Shown piece after piece: positions 17,192-26,802 of a stretch of DNA of 47,652 bases. Source of the DNA: Parabacteroides sp. FAFU027 (lineage in GTDB: Bacteria; Bacteroidota; Bacteroidia; Bacteroidales; UBA7332); NCBI RefSeq assembly GCF_022808675.1, contig NZ_JAKZKV010000018.1:1-47652 (forward strand), read 5' to 3'. Both the position numbers and the translations under genes were made by a program. The notes under the pieces were generated by a model. That model worked only from the letters and a program-made list of their open reading frames with translations. It was not told the origin of the DNA and ran no database searches. Numbering within the stretch: position 1 is the first letter of the stretch; the number at the start of each line of letters is the position of its first letter.

Positions 17192-17328
17192 TATTTCTGA
17201 AAAAATCTCAATAAATAAAGTTTGAATTGAACACATTTGAGACGACCTTGTTTTAAAGAAAGTCTAAACAAAGGCTCGCATTTTGGGCGAGTCCATTATT
17301 CTAAATCAAAATCAAAAAAATAACAGTT

Positions 17329-17904
17329 ATGAAATTCGAATTGCCACAATTACCTTATGCAGCAAATGCATTAGAACCGGTTATCAGTCAGAAAACTATT
17401 GAGTTCCACTACGGAAAACACCATCAGGCTTATGTTACAAATCTGAACAATCTGATTCCGGGAACTAAGTTTGAAAATTCTGATCTGGAAACCATTGTCA
17501 AAGAATCAGATGGTCCTATTTTCAACAATGCAGCGCAAATCTGGAATCATACATTCTATTTTACCTCATTCTCACCAAACGGAGGAGGTGCTCCTAAAGG
17601 CGCTTTGGCTGCTGCGATTGACGCTGCTTTCGGCTCATTTGACAATTTCAAGAAAGAGTTTGTACAAGCTGGTGTGACCCTGTTCGGTTCAGGCTGGGCA
17701 TGGCTGGTAAAAAACAAAGAAGGTAAACTGGAAATCGTAAAAGAAGGAAACGCCGGTAACCCGATGACCAAAGGCCTCACTCCTATCCTGACATTCGACG
17801 TATGGGAGCACGCTTATTATCTCGATTACCAAAACCGTCGCCCTGACCACCTCGCTGCTTTGTGGGACAAGATTGACTGGGATGTGGTCGGCACACGTTA
17901 CTAA
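17329..17904 (+). CDS. sodB: Superoxide dismutase, Fe/Mn type
   Basis: A 191-residue cytoplasmic superoxide dismutase, converting superoxide to peroxide and oxygen. The four metal ligands are visible: His27 in FHYGKHH, His74 in WNHTFYF, and Asp157 and His161 in DVWEHAYYLDY. Gln70 in the NNAAQIWNH segment is placed as in iron enzymes. Bacteroidales homologues can accept either metal, so specificity is not fixed by sequence alone. It is monocistronic, with a terminator downstream and palindrome array A about 140 bp upstream. Confidence 0.96.
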   Translation: MKFELPQLPYAANALEPVISQKTIEFHYGKHHQAYVTNLNNLIPGTKFENSDLETIVKESDGPIFNNAAQIWNHTFYFTSFSPNGGGAPKGALAAAIDAAFGSFDNFKKEFVQAGVTLFGSGWAWLVKNKEGKLEIVKEGNAGNPMTKGLTPILTFDVWEHAYYLDYQNRRPDHLAALWDKIDWDVVGTRY

Positions 17905-17957
17905 GATAAAAATAAGTTGTACATAATATGAGTTTTTAGTTTTATTGGTTAGATAGC

Positions 17958-17985
17958 AAACCCTGTCGTGATGACAGGGTTTTGT
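17958..17985 (+). terminator. Rho-independent terminator of sodB
   Basis: AACCCTGTC and GACAGGGTT form a perfect stem around GTGAT, followed by TTTTGTTTTT. Confidence 0.9.
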
Positions 17986-18107
17986 TTTTCTATCAAATCA
18001 ATATAGAATATTCATTTTGTAACCATTTACGGAGCTAATTTCTAAAAAGTGCTATTTTGTTTGCCGGAAAATATCTTCCTTTGTTCTATATAAATAGTAC
18101 TTTGAAA

Positions 18108-18605
18108 ATGAACTTTACAGCCATTGACTTTGAAACGGCTAACAGCAACCCCGCGAGTGCCTGCTCCATCGGACTGATTGTTGTGGAAAACAGTCGCATC
18201 ATTCATGAAGTATCATACCTGCTCAAGCCTTATACCGATTGGTTTTCAAGATACAACATTGCGGTACACGGCATTACACCTCAACAGGTGATGAATGCCC
18301 CGCGTTTTGAAGACATCTGGCACAAAATCGTTTCATATATTGAAAATGCAGATACCATCGTAGCTCACAATGCAGGATTCGACATGAATGTACTGAAGCG
18401 TTGTCTGGAATATGCCGATATTGCCTGCCGTCTGCCACAATCAGCCTGTACCGTTAAACTGGCAAAGAAGAAACTCCCCAACCTACCTAATCATAGACTA
18501 AATACCGTGGCTGAATTTCTGGATATTCCGCTTAATCACCACGATGCCCTTAGCGACGCACGCGCAGCAGCAATGATTATGCTGATGCTTGAACGTGCCG
18601 GATAA
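18108..18605 (+). CDS. DEDD-family 3'-5' exonuclease (DnaQ-like)
   Basis: A 165-residue single-domain exonuclease of the DnaQ/RNase T superfamily. Exo I is AIDFETAN (Asp7, Glu9), Exo II is IVAHNAGFDMNVL, and Exo III is HHDALSDARAAAMI, giving the DEDDh set with a catalytic histidine. It acts on 3' ends of DNA or RNA. Without polymerase or helicase domains, the exact role (proofreading, repair, or RNA trimming) is open. The frame extends 51 bp upstream, but MNFTAIDFE matches the family start. It lies between sodB and the efflux operon as an independent unit. Confidence 0.88.
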   Translation: MNFTAIDFETANSNPASACSIGLIVVENSRIIHEVSYLLKPYTDWFSRYNIAVHGITPQQVMNAPRFEDIWHKIVSYIENADTIVAHNAGFDMNVLKRCLEYADIACRLPQSACTVKLAKKKLPNLPNHRLNTVAEFLDIPLNHHDALSDARAAAMIMLMLERAG

Positions 18606-18742
18606 GACTGTTAATCTCTTAATGACAGTATTTTATCTCTTATTTTCAGGACTTCATCGACTTGGATGCTGTTATTGACATATCAATAATGATATTTGTC
18701 TTGGGAAATCATTTTTAATCACATAAAAACAATGGAAAAAGT

Positions 18743-20029
18743 ATGAGTTTAAACAAAAGAAAGAGTGTCATAGTATGGTTTTTGTCGGCCCTGCTTTTCG
18801 CTCCATCTCTTTGGGCACAGGAGAAGTCGCTGTCATTGGATGAAGCAAAGCGGATTGCACTGGCTTACAATAAAACCCTTCAGAATGCCCGACTGGATGT
18901 GACTATTGCGAAAAAGAAGGTGTTTGAGACCACGGCAATCGGATTGCCTCAGGTTACCGGAAAAGCTGATTACCAGCACATATTCAAAGTTCCATCCTTC
19001 CCTATGGGAGATACCAAAATCCCTGTTACATTTGGAGATAATACAGTTTTCACCCTCCAGGTATCACAACTCATTTTCAGTGGCGAATATCTGGTAGGCC
19101 TTCAGGCATCCAAAGTCTATAAGGCAATCTCCGAACAGGCGCTAACTAAAAATAATATTGAGATTGGAGCATCTGTCGAGAGCACCTACTATTTAGCCCT
19201 GATATTAGCCGAAAATCTGAATATTGTCCGTAAAAACCAGACGGTCATGGAGCAAATGCTCAACCAAATGGAGCAAATGCACAAAGGTGGCTTTATTGAG
19301 GAAACGGATGTAGATCAACTGCGGGTAAATCAGACGACCGTAAACAATCTGGCCATTGCTCTTGAAGGACAAATGAAGACAGTTCACAATCAGCTTAAGT
19401 ACCTGATGGGCATGAATATGTCGGAACAGTTGTTGTTGACCGATAAGTTGGATAATGTCATTACAGGAATAAATCCAATTGCCAATACCGAATTTAATCC
19501 TGGTCAGAATATTGATTTTAAGATGATGGAGAATCAGGTGGCTGCACAAAAGTTGATGCTGAAACGTGAGCAAACGGGCTATCTGCCTACCATTGCCGGA
19601 TTTTACCAACATCAGGAAAAACAAAAGACACCGATTCTCGATTTTCAACCCAAGGATGTACTGGGGGTTTCGCTATCACTCCCTATCCTGACCAGTGGAA
19701 GTCGCTCCATGAAAGTAAAACAGGCTAAACTGGAGCTGGAAAAAGTCCAAAACAGCAAAGAACAACTCAAAGAGGGCTTATCGCTTAAATACCAGTCACA
19801 AAAACTGAGTTACGAAACGGCTTACAACACCTTCTTGAACCAGCAGAAAAGTACTGAAATCAGTAATAAAATCTACGAAAAGACCATGGTAAAGTACAAA
19901 GCCGGAGTCTCATCGAGCCTTGATTTGACACAGGTGCAGAGCCAGTACCTGAAGTCGGTGGGCGATTATTACAACGCTGTGCTCAATTTGCTGAATGCAA
20001 AAGTGGAATTGGAGAAATTAGCTCAATAA
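18743..20029 (+). CDS. Outer membrane efflux protein (TolC family)
   Basis: A 428-residue TolC-like outer membrane factor. A signal peptide ends near residue 26 (LLFAPSLWAQ), followed by the duplicated efflux repeats beginning SLSLDEAKRIALAYN. Long alpha-helical coiled stretches sit at about 150-225 and 330-420, typical of the periplasmic tunnel. It forms the exit duct for the RND pump encoded immediately downstream. It is the first gene of a three-gene operon (12 bp to the adaptor gene). No regulator gene is adjacent, unlike many related operons that begin with a TetR gene. Confidence 0.93.
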   Translation: MSLNKRKSVIVWFLSALLFAPSLWAQEKSLSLDEAKRIALAYNKTLQNARLDVTIAKKKVFETTAIGLPQVTGKADYQHIFKVPSFPMGDTKIPVTFGDNTVFTLQVSQLIFSGEYLVGLQASKVYKAISEQALTKNNIEIGASVESTYYLALILAENLNIVRKNQTVMEQMLNQMEQMHKGGFIEETDVDQLRVNQTTVNNLAIALEGQMKTVHNQLKYLMGMNMSEQLLLTDKLDNVITGINPIANTEFNPGQNIDFKMMENQVAAQKLMLKREQTGYLPTIAGFYQHQEKQKTPILDFQPKDVLGVSLSLPILTSGSRSMKVKQAKLELEKVQNSKEQLKEGLSLKYQSQKLSYETAYNTFLNQQKSTEISNKIYEKTMVKYKAGVSSSLDLTQVQSQYLKSVGDYYNAVLNLLNAKVELEKLAQ

Positions 20030-20041
20030 CAAATCAACGAA

Positions 20042-21184
20042 ATGCAAAACAAATACGATATGACAACCTATTTGAAAAAAATATCCGCTGTAATACTGGC
20101 CGTTATGATGCTGGCCGCCTGTTCGCAGGACAAAAACAAGAAACTGATTAAGCTTAAGAAAGAGCAACAGGCGCTTACAGAAGAAATTGCCCAACTGGAG
20201 AAAGAGATTGCCACCGATGGCAAAGACTCAACGAAAGTGGATGACGGCGTCTTGGTGAAAACAGAAGTTGTTTCTCCCCGTTATTTCTCTCACTCGATTG
20301 AAATACAGGGGGCTCTTGATGGTGAGGAAAATGTGAAGGTTTATCCGGAAGGTCAGGGCGTGGTTACTCAGGTCCTGGTAAAAATGGGAAGCAAAGTGGG
20401 CAAAGGCCAGGTGATTGCCCGTCTGGATGATAAGGCTCTGCGTAAAAGCATGAAGCAGACCGAGACTCAATACAAACTGGCTTGTGACCTTTATGAACGT
20501 CAAAAGAATCTGTGGGAACAAAAGATCGGATCAGAAGTACAATACCTGCAAGCAAAAACCCAAAAAGAAGCACTCGAAAGCGGCCTGGCTGCTATTAAAG
20601 AACAGCTGGGCTACCAGACCATCAAATCGCCTATCAGTGGCACGATTGAAGACCTTCCATTGAAAGTCGGGATGGCGGCGTCACCTGCAATGCCTGTGGC
20701 GACCGTGATTAATTTCTCGTCCAACAAAATAGTGGCTGATGTAGCTGAAGCATACAACAAAAGTATCAGTGCCGGTGATTCGGTTTCTATCTGGTTCCCG
20801 GACCTGAAAACTGAATTAAAAACAACGATCTCTACTGCCAGCAAATACATCAACCCGACCAACCGTTCATTCAAAGTGGAAGTTCGCCTGCCATCTAAAC
20901 TCGCGAACCTGAAAGCCAATATGATTGCAGTATTGCGCATTATCGACTACAAAAACAAATCGGCCTATGTGGTGCCTGTAAGCCTTGTACAGAATGATGC
21001 CAAAGGCGCATATCTATATGTATTGAACGATGGTGGTAAAATCAAAACAGCCCATAAACGCTACATTACTCCGGGTATGACTTATAACGGATTGATGGAG
21101 GTCGTTTCCGGATTGAATGCCGGGGATGCAATCGTAACTGTTGGTCAGTTGGGCCTGAGTGAAGGCGCTAAAGTAAAAGAATAA
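20042..21184 (+). CDS. RND efflux periplasmic adaptor lipoprotein
   Basis: A 380-residue membrane fusion protein linking the RND pump to the outer membrane factor. An N-terminal lipobox (LAAC, Cys27) predicts lipid anchoring. A coiled helix of about 30 residues follows (KLIKLKKEQQALTEEIAQLE). The lipoyl/biotinyl half-motifs are GQGVVTQVLVKMGSKVGKGQ and SPISGTIEDLPLKVGMAA, flanking an alpha-helical hairpin, then the beta-barrel (ADVAEAYNKSISAGDSVSI) and the membrane-proximal domain. It sits 12 bp after the TolC gene and 43 bp before the pump gene. An alternative ATG at codon 7 is possible. Confidence 0.93.
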   Translation: MQNKYDMTTYLKKISAVILAVMMLAACSQDKNKKLIKLKKEQQALTEEIAQLEKEIATDGKDSTKVDDGVLVKTEVVSPRYFSHSIEIQGALDGEENVKVYPEGQGVVTQVLVKMGSKVGKGQVIARLDDKALRKSMKQTETQYKLACDLYERQKNLWEQKIGSEVQYLQAKTQKEALESGLAAIKEQLGYQTIKSPISGTIEDLPLKVGMAASPAMPVATVINFSSNKIVADVAEAYNKSISAGDSVSIWFPDLKTELKTTISTASKYINPTNRSFKVEVRLPSKLANLKANMIAVLRIIDYKNKSAYVVPVSLVQNDAKGAYLYVLNDGGKIKTAHKRYITPGMTYNGLMEVVSGLNAGDAIVTVGQLGLSEGAKVKE

Positions 21185-21227
21185 AAAATCGGTTCACGTA
21201 AATCGTCAAACGTATAACCAGATACAC

Positions 21228-24200
21228 ATGGACAAGAAACTAAAAAATTTCAAACCGACCAGTTGGTCCATCGACAATAAGACCAGCATCTACGTGCTGG
21301 TGCTTATCCTGATGATCTTTGGTGCGGTAAGCTATAATCGCATTGCCCGGGAACAGTTCCCGGAGATTGTAATCCCCCAGATCATCGTAAATACAATCTA
21401 TGCCGGTACTTCTCCTCAGGATATGGAGAACCTCGTGACCCGTCCGTTGGAAAAGAACCTGAAATCAATCAATGGCGTCAAAAAAATCGAGAGTAAATCG
21501 CTGCAAGATGTTAGTTCTATCATCGTTGAGTTCCAGACCAACATAGACCAGGCAGATGCCAAGCAAAAGGTAAAAGATGCGGTAGATAAAACCAAGAAGG
21601 ATTTGCCTACCGACCTCACCCAGGAGCCTCAGGTGATTGAGATTGACCTTTCCCAAATGCCTATCCAGACCATTAACCTGTCGGGGGATTATACCCTTGA
21701 CCAGTTGAAAAAATATGCAGATGAGGCCAAAGACCGCATAGAGGAACTTCCGGAGATTACCCGTGTAGATATTGTGGGGGGATTGGAGAAAGAGGTACAG
21801 GTGAATCTCGATATGTACAAGATGCAGTCCTTTAACCTGACCTTTAACGATGTCAGCAGCGCCATTAAATATGAAAATATGACCATCTCCGGAGGTTCTA
21901 TTGCCCAGCAGGGAATGAGCCGCAGTATCCGTGTGGTAGGTGAATTTAAGGATATCGAAACATTGAAGAATCTGGTGATAAAAGCATCAGGTGGCGGATT
22001 GGTTTATCTGAAAGATGTGGCTGAAGTTAAAGAGGGATTCAAAGACCAGGACAGCTACGCCTACATGAACGGCAAAAACGTGTTGGCCCTCAACGTTATC
22101 AAAAAGAGTGGACAAAACCTACTGGATGCTTCCGACAAGATTAAAGTAATCCTGGAGAAACTCCAAAAAGAGAAATTCCCCAAAGACATCAGCGTTGTGG
22201 TATCAGGAGACCAGAGTAAATATACCCGTACCACCGTGGCTGACCTGGAGAATACCATCATCATCGGATTCCTGCTGGTAATCATCGTTCTGATGTTCTT
22301 CATGGGGGTAACCAATGCCTTCTTCGTCGGGCTTTCAGTGCCGCTTTCGATGGCATTGGCGATGATTATTATTCCGGGAATTGATTTTACCCTCAACATG
22401 ATGGTGATGTTTGCCTTCATCTTTGCTCTCGGTATCGTGGTGGACGATGCCATCGTGGTGATCGAAAACACCCACCGTATCTATATGCAGGGCAATATGA
22501 CGATCATACAGGCGGCAAAACTGGCTGCCGGCGAGGTATTCATCCCGATTCTTTCAGGAACACTGACAACATTGGCCCCTTTCTTCCCGTTGGCTTTCTG
22601 GCCGGGAGTAATTGGCAAGTTCATGGTTTACATTCCGGTGACCATTATTATCACGCTGTTTGCATCATTGTTTGTCGCTTATATCATCAATCCGGTTTTT
22701 GCGGTAACGTTTATGAAACGCGACGAGGAACACCACGGTATGCAGCGCAGTCGTATGTGGTTGATATCAGGAGTGATTGTGGTAATCGCTATTTTATTCC
22801 ATCTGGCTCATCTGCGTTTGCCGGCCAACCTGTTGCTGGTCTTCGTATTCAGCTTTGTGATGCACAATCTGTTTGGCTATAATGTGTTGCTCCATTTCCA
22901 GCATTATCTTATCCCGAAACTGCTGAATGCGTATGAGAAACTGTTGCGATTCCTTTTGCAAAAACGTCGTCCCGGCATTTTGATGTGGAGTTTGGTTGGC
23001 CTGTTTTTCCTGACAATTATCCTGATGGGTATTTTCCCGCCAAAAGTTGTCTTATTCCCCGATAATCAGCCGAACTCTGTCAATACCTACATCCGTATGC
23101 CGGTGGGAACCGATGTGAAAGTGACAGACAGTCTGGCTCGTTTAGTGGAAACCCGCGTGATGAAGGTACTGGGTAACAACAATCCGATTGTGGAATCGGT
23201 ATTGACCAACGTGGCGCTCAATGCTTCGGATAATCCGTTTGATGCAGGTACCAAGGTATCTCATAAAGCGAAAGTGACAGTCAACTTTGTGGAATTTGGC
23301 GAACGCCACGGGCAAAATACCAACGACTATATGGAGAAAATCCGTAAAGCAGTCAAAGGCATTCCGGGAGCAGAGATTAATGTGGATAAAGAACAGGGAG
23401 GTCCTCCTACCGGCAAGCCGATTAACATCGAGGTGAGTGGGGATGATTTGAATGACCTGATTAAAACCAGCGATCATTTGATTCAATATCTTGATTCGCT
23501 GAAAATACCAGGTGCAGATAAGTTCAAAACCGAATTTGAAAGTACCAAGCCGGAAATCATTGTCAATCTGGATCGTATGCGAGCCAATATGGAAGGTGTC
23601 TCTACCGGACAGGTTGGTGGAGAGCTTCGTACCGCTGTTTATGGTGGTGAAGCTTCTAAATACCGCGAAGGAGAGGACCAATATCCGATTAACCTGCGTT
23701 ATTCTGAAGACCAGCGCAAAAACATTGACCGACTGATCAACACCCACATTACCTATCGGGATATGAATACAGGACAGTTGCGTAGTATTCCGCTTTCAGC
23801 ATTGGCCACAATCAATTATCAGAATTCGGTGGGAGGAATCAACCGCCTCAACGTAAAACGGGTAATTACCATCAACGCCAATGTGATCACTGGATATACG
23901 GCGAATGAAGTACTTGAAACAATACGACACGATCTGACCCGTTTCTCCAAACCGGACGGAATTGATATCAAGATCACCGGTGAACAGGAAGACCAGAAGG
24001 AATCCTCTTCCTTCCTGGGATTGGCCATGGGACTGGCCCTCTGCCTGATTATCTTTATCCTGATCACACAGTTCAACTCTATTTCTAAACCGATCATTAT
24101 CATTTCTGAAGTTATCTTCAGTTTGATTGGAGTATTCTTTGGGTTTATGATTTCAGGAAATCCGATGTCCATCATCATGACCGGTATGGGTATTGTGGCA

Positions 24201-24617
24201 CTGGCTGGTATCGTGGTGCGTAACGGAATCCTGTTGGTAGAATTTACCGATGTATTGATTGCTGAAGGATTGCATCCGCGTGAGGCGATGATTCAGGGTG
24301 GTAAGACCCGTATCACTCCGGTGTTGCTGACCGCTATCGCTACTATTCTGGGATTGATACCGTTGGCAATCGGATTCAATATCAACTTCGGTTCGTTGCT
24401 TCGTACCGGCAATCCTCATATCTTCCTGGGTGGTGATAATGTCGCCTTCTTTGGACCATTGTCGTGGACCATTGTTTACGGATTGAGTTTCGCAACATTC
24501 CTCACCCTGATTATGATACCGGTGATGTATCACATCACTTATGCGCAGAAGATTCTCTTCAAACGTTTTATCATAAAAATCAAACACGGGGATAACTTCC
24601 TGAGAAAGCTCTTTTAG
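21228..24617 (+). CDS. RND-family efflux transporter permease
   Basis: A 1129-residue inner-membrane proton-driven pump of the AcrB/MdtC superfamily. TM1 is near residues 20-40. The duplicated architecture is clear: porter domains (GTSPQDMENLVTRPLE, SGDQSKYTRTT), TM2-6 with GIVVDDAIVVIENTHRIY carrying the proton-relay aspartates, and the second half with TM8-12 including GIVALAGIVVRNGILLVEF. It is longer than the usual 1030-1060 residues. Much of the excess lies near 505-560, where two extra hydrophobic segments (WLISGVIVVIAILFHLAHL, LLLVFVFSFVMHNLFGYNVL) sit between TM6 and TM7. The substrate is unknown; organic compounds are more likely than metals. Confidence 0.93.
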   Translation: MDKKLKNFKPTSWSIDNKTSIYVLVLILMIFGAVSYNRIAREQFPEIVIPQIIVNTIYAGTSPQDMENLVTRPLEKNLKSINGVKKIESKSLQDVSSIIVEFQTNIDQADAKQKVKDAVDKTKKDLPTDLTQEPQVIEIDLSQMPIQTINLSGDYTLDQLKKYADEAKDRIEELPEITRVDIVGGLEKEVQVNLDMYKMQSFNLTFNDVSSAIKYENMTISGGSIAQQGMSRSIRVVGEFKDIETLKNLVIKASGGGLVYLKDVAEVKEGFKDQDSYAYMNGKNVLALNVIKKSGQNLLDASDKIKVILEKLQKEKFPKDISVVVSGDQSKYTRTTVADLENTIIIGFLLVIIVLMFFMGVTNAFFVGLSVPLSMALAMIIIPGIDFTLNMMVMFAFIFALGIVVDDAIVVIENTHRIYMQGNMTIIQAAKLAAGEVFIPILSGTLTTLAPFFPLAFWPGVIGKFMVYIPVTIIITLFASLFVAYIINPVFAVTFMKRDEEHHGMQRSRMWLISGVIVVIAILFHLAHLRLPANLLLVFVFSFVMHNLFGYNVLLHFQHYLIPKLLNAYEKLLRFLLQKRRPGILMWSLVGLFFLTIILMGIFPPKVVLFPDNQPNSVNTYIRMPVGTDVKVTDSLARLVETRVMKVLGNNNPIVESVLTNVALNASDNPFDAGTKVSHKAKVTVNFVEFGERHGQNTNDYMEKIRKAVKGIPGAEINVDKEQGGPPTGKPINIEVSGDDLNDLIKTSDHLIQYLDSLKIPGADKFKTEFESTKPEIIVNLDRMRANMEGVSTGQVGGELRTAVYGGEASKYREGEDQYPINLRYSEDQRKNIDRLINTHITYRDMNTGQLRSIPLSALATINYQNSVGGINRLNVKRVITINANVITGYTANEVLETIRHDLTRFSKPDGIDIKITGEQEDQKESSSFLGLAMGLALCLIIFILITQFNSISKPIIIISEVIFSLIGVFFGFMISGNPMSIIMTGMGIVALAGIVVRNGILLVEFTDVLIAEGLHPREAMIQGGKTRITPVLLTAIATILGLIPLAIGFNINFGSLLRTGNPHIFLGGDNVAFFGPLSWTIVYGLSFATFLTLIMIPVMYHITYAQKILFKRFIIKIKHGDNFLRKLF

Positions 24618-24642
24618 TGAACCCCACAGCTAAAGATTCAAT

Positions 24643-24678
24643 TGCCCGGTAGTATTTGCACTGCCGGGCATTTTGTTT
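24643..24678 (+). terminator. Rho-independent terminator of the efflux operon
   Basis: TGCCCGGTAG pairs with CTGCCGGGCA around an eight-base loop, followed by TTTTGTTTT. Confidence 0.92.
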
Positions 24679-24863
24679 TGTACATAACAGATCAATAACG
24701 AGATATATTTGTCACGAAACGATATTTCCAGAAAACAAAACAAAGCGTATCTACTCACCTTACTGGTTAATCTCATTTCTTAAGTAATTGTTTGTATTCA
24801 GCATCCCTTAATCTCTCATTCTTTTTGCGAATCTCCCTCTCCGAACTCAATTTCGCTCCAAAA

Positions 24864-24988
24864 CCGTCTACAACCCGCTATATTTTCTAGTTTCTTGTAG
24901 ACGGTCGTCACGGACCTACTAGAAATTCTAGGAGGTTGTAGACAACTGTCGCGGACCGTCTGGAAAACCCAGAAGGTTGCGGACGATT
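24864..24988. repeat. Palindrome array D: nested GTCTACAACC-type inverted repeats
   Basis: CCGTCTACAA at 24864 pairs with TTGTAGACGG ending at 24904. Two alternating motif types then recur about every 41 bp: an AT-centred palindrome (CTAGAAATTCTAG near 24919) and a GGTC...GACC / TTGTAGACAA block. A final diverged copy is GGTTGCGGAC. Bases 24916-24950 are 31/35 identical to the reverse complement of 28841-28875. Confidence 0.75.
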
Positions 24989-25360
24989 CTTCTGTTTCTT
25001 TTCAATATCAATTTGCACGGGAATTACTCGTTCACACATCTTCCCGCAAGTACAATATTTGCAAAACGTAGAAGGCACAAACCACACAACAACCTGATTT
25101 ACAAGCGTTGATTTTAACGTTCAATGGCAATCACCTAAACATTCCCCGAATCCTATTGTTTTAATAGATACCCGTATATGATAATTCTATTCCGGGAAAA
25201 CGAGGGTCTCCTTTTCTCTACCATTGCCCCCGGAAATAGATCTGATTGAAGCTTGTATATCAGGTTTATCACCAAAGCCTGACTACATCTTATTGAGATA
25301 GGCTATTATTTATCATTTTCTTCAAATCATCCAATAAACCTACCTTTAATTGATTGTATT
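24989..25360. other. Intergenic leader of the redox cluster, no gene seen
   Basis: AT-rich non-coding sequence upstream of the first cupredoxin gene. No frame with recognisable content and no exact TAnnTTTG with good -33 spacing close to the start were found. A TATATTTG at 24704-24711 is far upstream. Confidence 0.5.
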
Positions 25361-25681
25361 ATGAAAACCTATTTATTAATATCCGTCTTTCTGATTTTGC
25401 TCCTTTGCGCTTGTTCAAAAAGCAGCGAGCCGGGACAAAATGAAGTATTTATTCAGAGCATGAGTTTTAATCCGTCATCACTGACGGTCACTCAAGGAAC
25501 AACTGTTACCTGGACTAATAAGGAATCGGTCACCCATACTGTAACAAGCAACACCAGTATTTTCAATAGTGGTAATTTGTCTAACGGAGGTACATTTTCT
25601 TACAAGTTCAATACAGTAGGAACTTTCCCGTACCATTGCAGTATTCACAGTGGTATGACCGGAACCATCATCGTTAAATAA
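25361..25681 (+). CDS. Plastocyanin-like cupredoxin lipoprotein
   Basis: A 106-residue exported blue-copper protein. Residues 1-17 are a signal ending in a lipobox (LCAC), with Cys18 as lipid anchor. The cupredoxin fold follows: FNPSSLTVTQGTTVTW, then the type 1 copper ligands His59 (VTHTV), Cys93, His96 and Met99 (CSIHSGM). It is a one-electron carrier tethered to a membrane. It is the first of six closely spaced genes with redox or quinone/lipid-linked themes and is 37 bp before a second cupredoxin. Physiological partners are not known. Confidence 0.9.
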   Translation: MKTYLLISVFLILLLCACSKSSEPGQNEVFIQSMSFNPSSLTVTQGTTVTWTNKESVTHTVTSNTSIFNSGNLSNGGTFSYKFNTVGTFPYHCSIHSGMTGTIIVK

Positions 25682-25718
25682 TCAAATACAATTTCCTCCA
25701 GCCTAAAACCTATACATT

Positions 25719-26342
25719 ATGAAAAAGATTGTATTAACAATAGCTATGTTAGGCTATGTCCTTTGGGCAAATAGCACCACTTATACCATCACGAATAACA
25801 GTTATACCTTCTCGCCCTCCACCATCACCATATCGCAGGGTGATCAGATAAACTTCGTACTGGCCTCAATCCACAATGCACTGGAAGTCAGTCAAAGTAC
25901 GTGGGATGCTAATGGAAACTCACCACTTGCAGGAGGATTTACAGTTCCATACGGAGGAGGTTTGGTTTCGGCATCGGCCCTGACAGTCGGCACACACTAT
26001 TACGTATGCGAGCCTCACGCTGTTATCGGTATGAAAGGGACGATAATCGTTACCAGTGCATCCGGCGTTGTCACCACTAAATATGGACCGGAACTATCCA
26101 TTTATATTAACGCGGGAACAGATGCTCTGACGGTGGAATTACAGTCAACAAGTAGCCAGATTACTGAAATCAAACTCTTTGATATAGCTGGAAGTCTTGT
26201 CTCTGTATTATTTAAGAATAATATCGCGGAAGGCTCTTTCTCCAAAACGTTTGACTTATCGGGCAAAGTACAGGCCGGAATCTATTTTGTACAGATTTCA
26301 ACAGGTGCTAAGAATTACATCCGTAAGATTGTAATGCGGTAA
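25719..26342 (+). CDS. Secreted cupredoxin with type IX sorting domain
   Basis: A 207-residue protein with a signal peptide (about 1-19) and a cupredoxin domain at 20-112. Its type 1 copper ligands are His52, Cys97, His100 and Met105 (CEPHAVIGM). The C-terminal 80 residues form a type A sorting domain of the type IX secretion system: ITEIKLFDIAGSLV, then GIYFVQISTG and a short basic end. The protein should therefore be exported across the outer membrane and left on the cell surface. A copper electron carrier with such a tail next to a periplasmic lipoprotein cupredoxin hints at electron flow towards the surface (an inference). Confidence 0.9.
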   Translation: MKKIVLTIAMLGYVLWANSTTYTITNNSYTFSPSTITISQGDQINFVLASIHNALEVSQSTWDANGNSPLAGGFTVPYGGGLVSASALTVGTHYYVCEPHAVIGMKGTIIVTSASGVVTTKYGPELSIYINAGTDALTVELQSTSSQITEIKLFDIAGSLVSVLFKNNIAEGSFSKTFDLSGKVQAGIYFVQISTGAKNYIRKIVMR

Positions 26343-26396
26343 GCGCATCCGTTTAGCACCATTTTCCTGAATGAAAACAAAACCTGAAAGATTAAG

Positions 26397-26777
26397 ATGA
26401 AAAGAAGCACCGTGTTAGCCACATTTCTTGTAGTGGCCTGTCTGGGATTTGTAAGATGCTATTACAACAGCGAAGAGAAACTTTACCCACCGACCTCATC
26501 GGGATGCGAGGCAAACAATGTCACCTACAGCACTACGATAAGCGGCATTCTTTCGCGAAACTGCTACAGTTGTCACGGGAACAGTGTATCCGCTTCGTTT
26601 GGCGGAGGGGTAACGTTGGATAACTATACTGATGTAAAGTCTCATGTCTATCACATCTACGGTGCCGTTTCGCACCAAAGCGGATATCCGCCCATGCCGC
26701 AAAACGGTCCGATGCTGGACAGCTGCAAGATTAAGGCTATCAAGGTGTGGATAGATGCCGGCGCTCCCAATAACTGA
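26397..26777 (+). CDS. Exported c-type cytochrome, one heme
   Basis: A 126-residue exported protein with one heme-attachment motif, Cys56-Tyr-Ser-Cys59-His60. Met100 in SGYPPMPQ is a plausible sixth ligand, and the C-terminal helix KIKAIKVWIDAGAPNN is typical of small cytochromes c. A hydrophobic N-terminus (1-19) is followed by Cys21, which could be a non-standard lipoprotein site (FVRC). Two more cysteines (37 and 110) could form a disulfide. Spacing of 54 bp and 25 bp to its neighbours supports one operon. Confidence 0.88.
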   Translation: MKRSTVLATFLVVACLGFVRCYYNSEEKLYPPTSSGCEANNVTYSTTISGILSRNCYSCHGNSVSASFGGGVTLDNYTDVKSHVYHIYGAVSHQSGYPPMPQNGPMLDSCKIKAIKVWIDAGAPNN

Positions 26778-26802
26778 TTGAAACCAACTAATCGCTATTA
26801 TT

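Noticed and set aside
16628-17271. Several open frames on both strands across palindrome array A
   Set aside because: They exist because the near-21-bp repeat is rarely interrupted by stops. They carry no family motif and overlap pcrA or each other.
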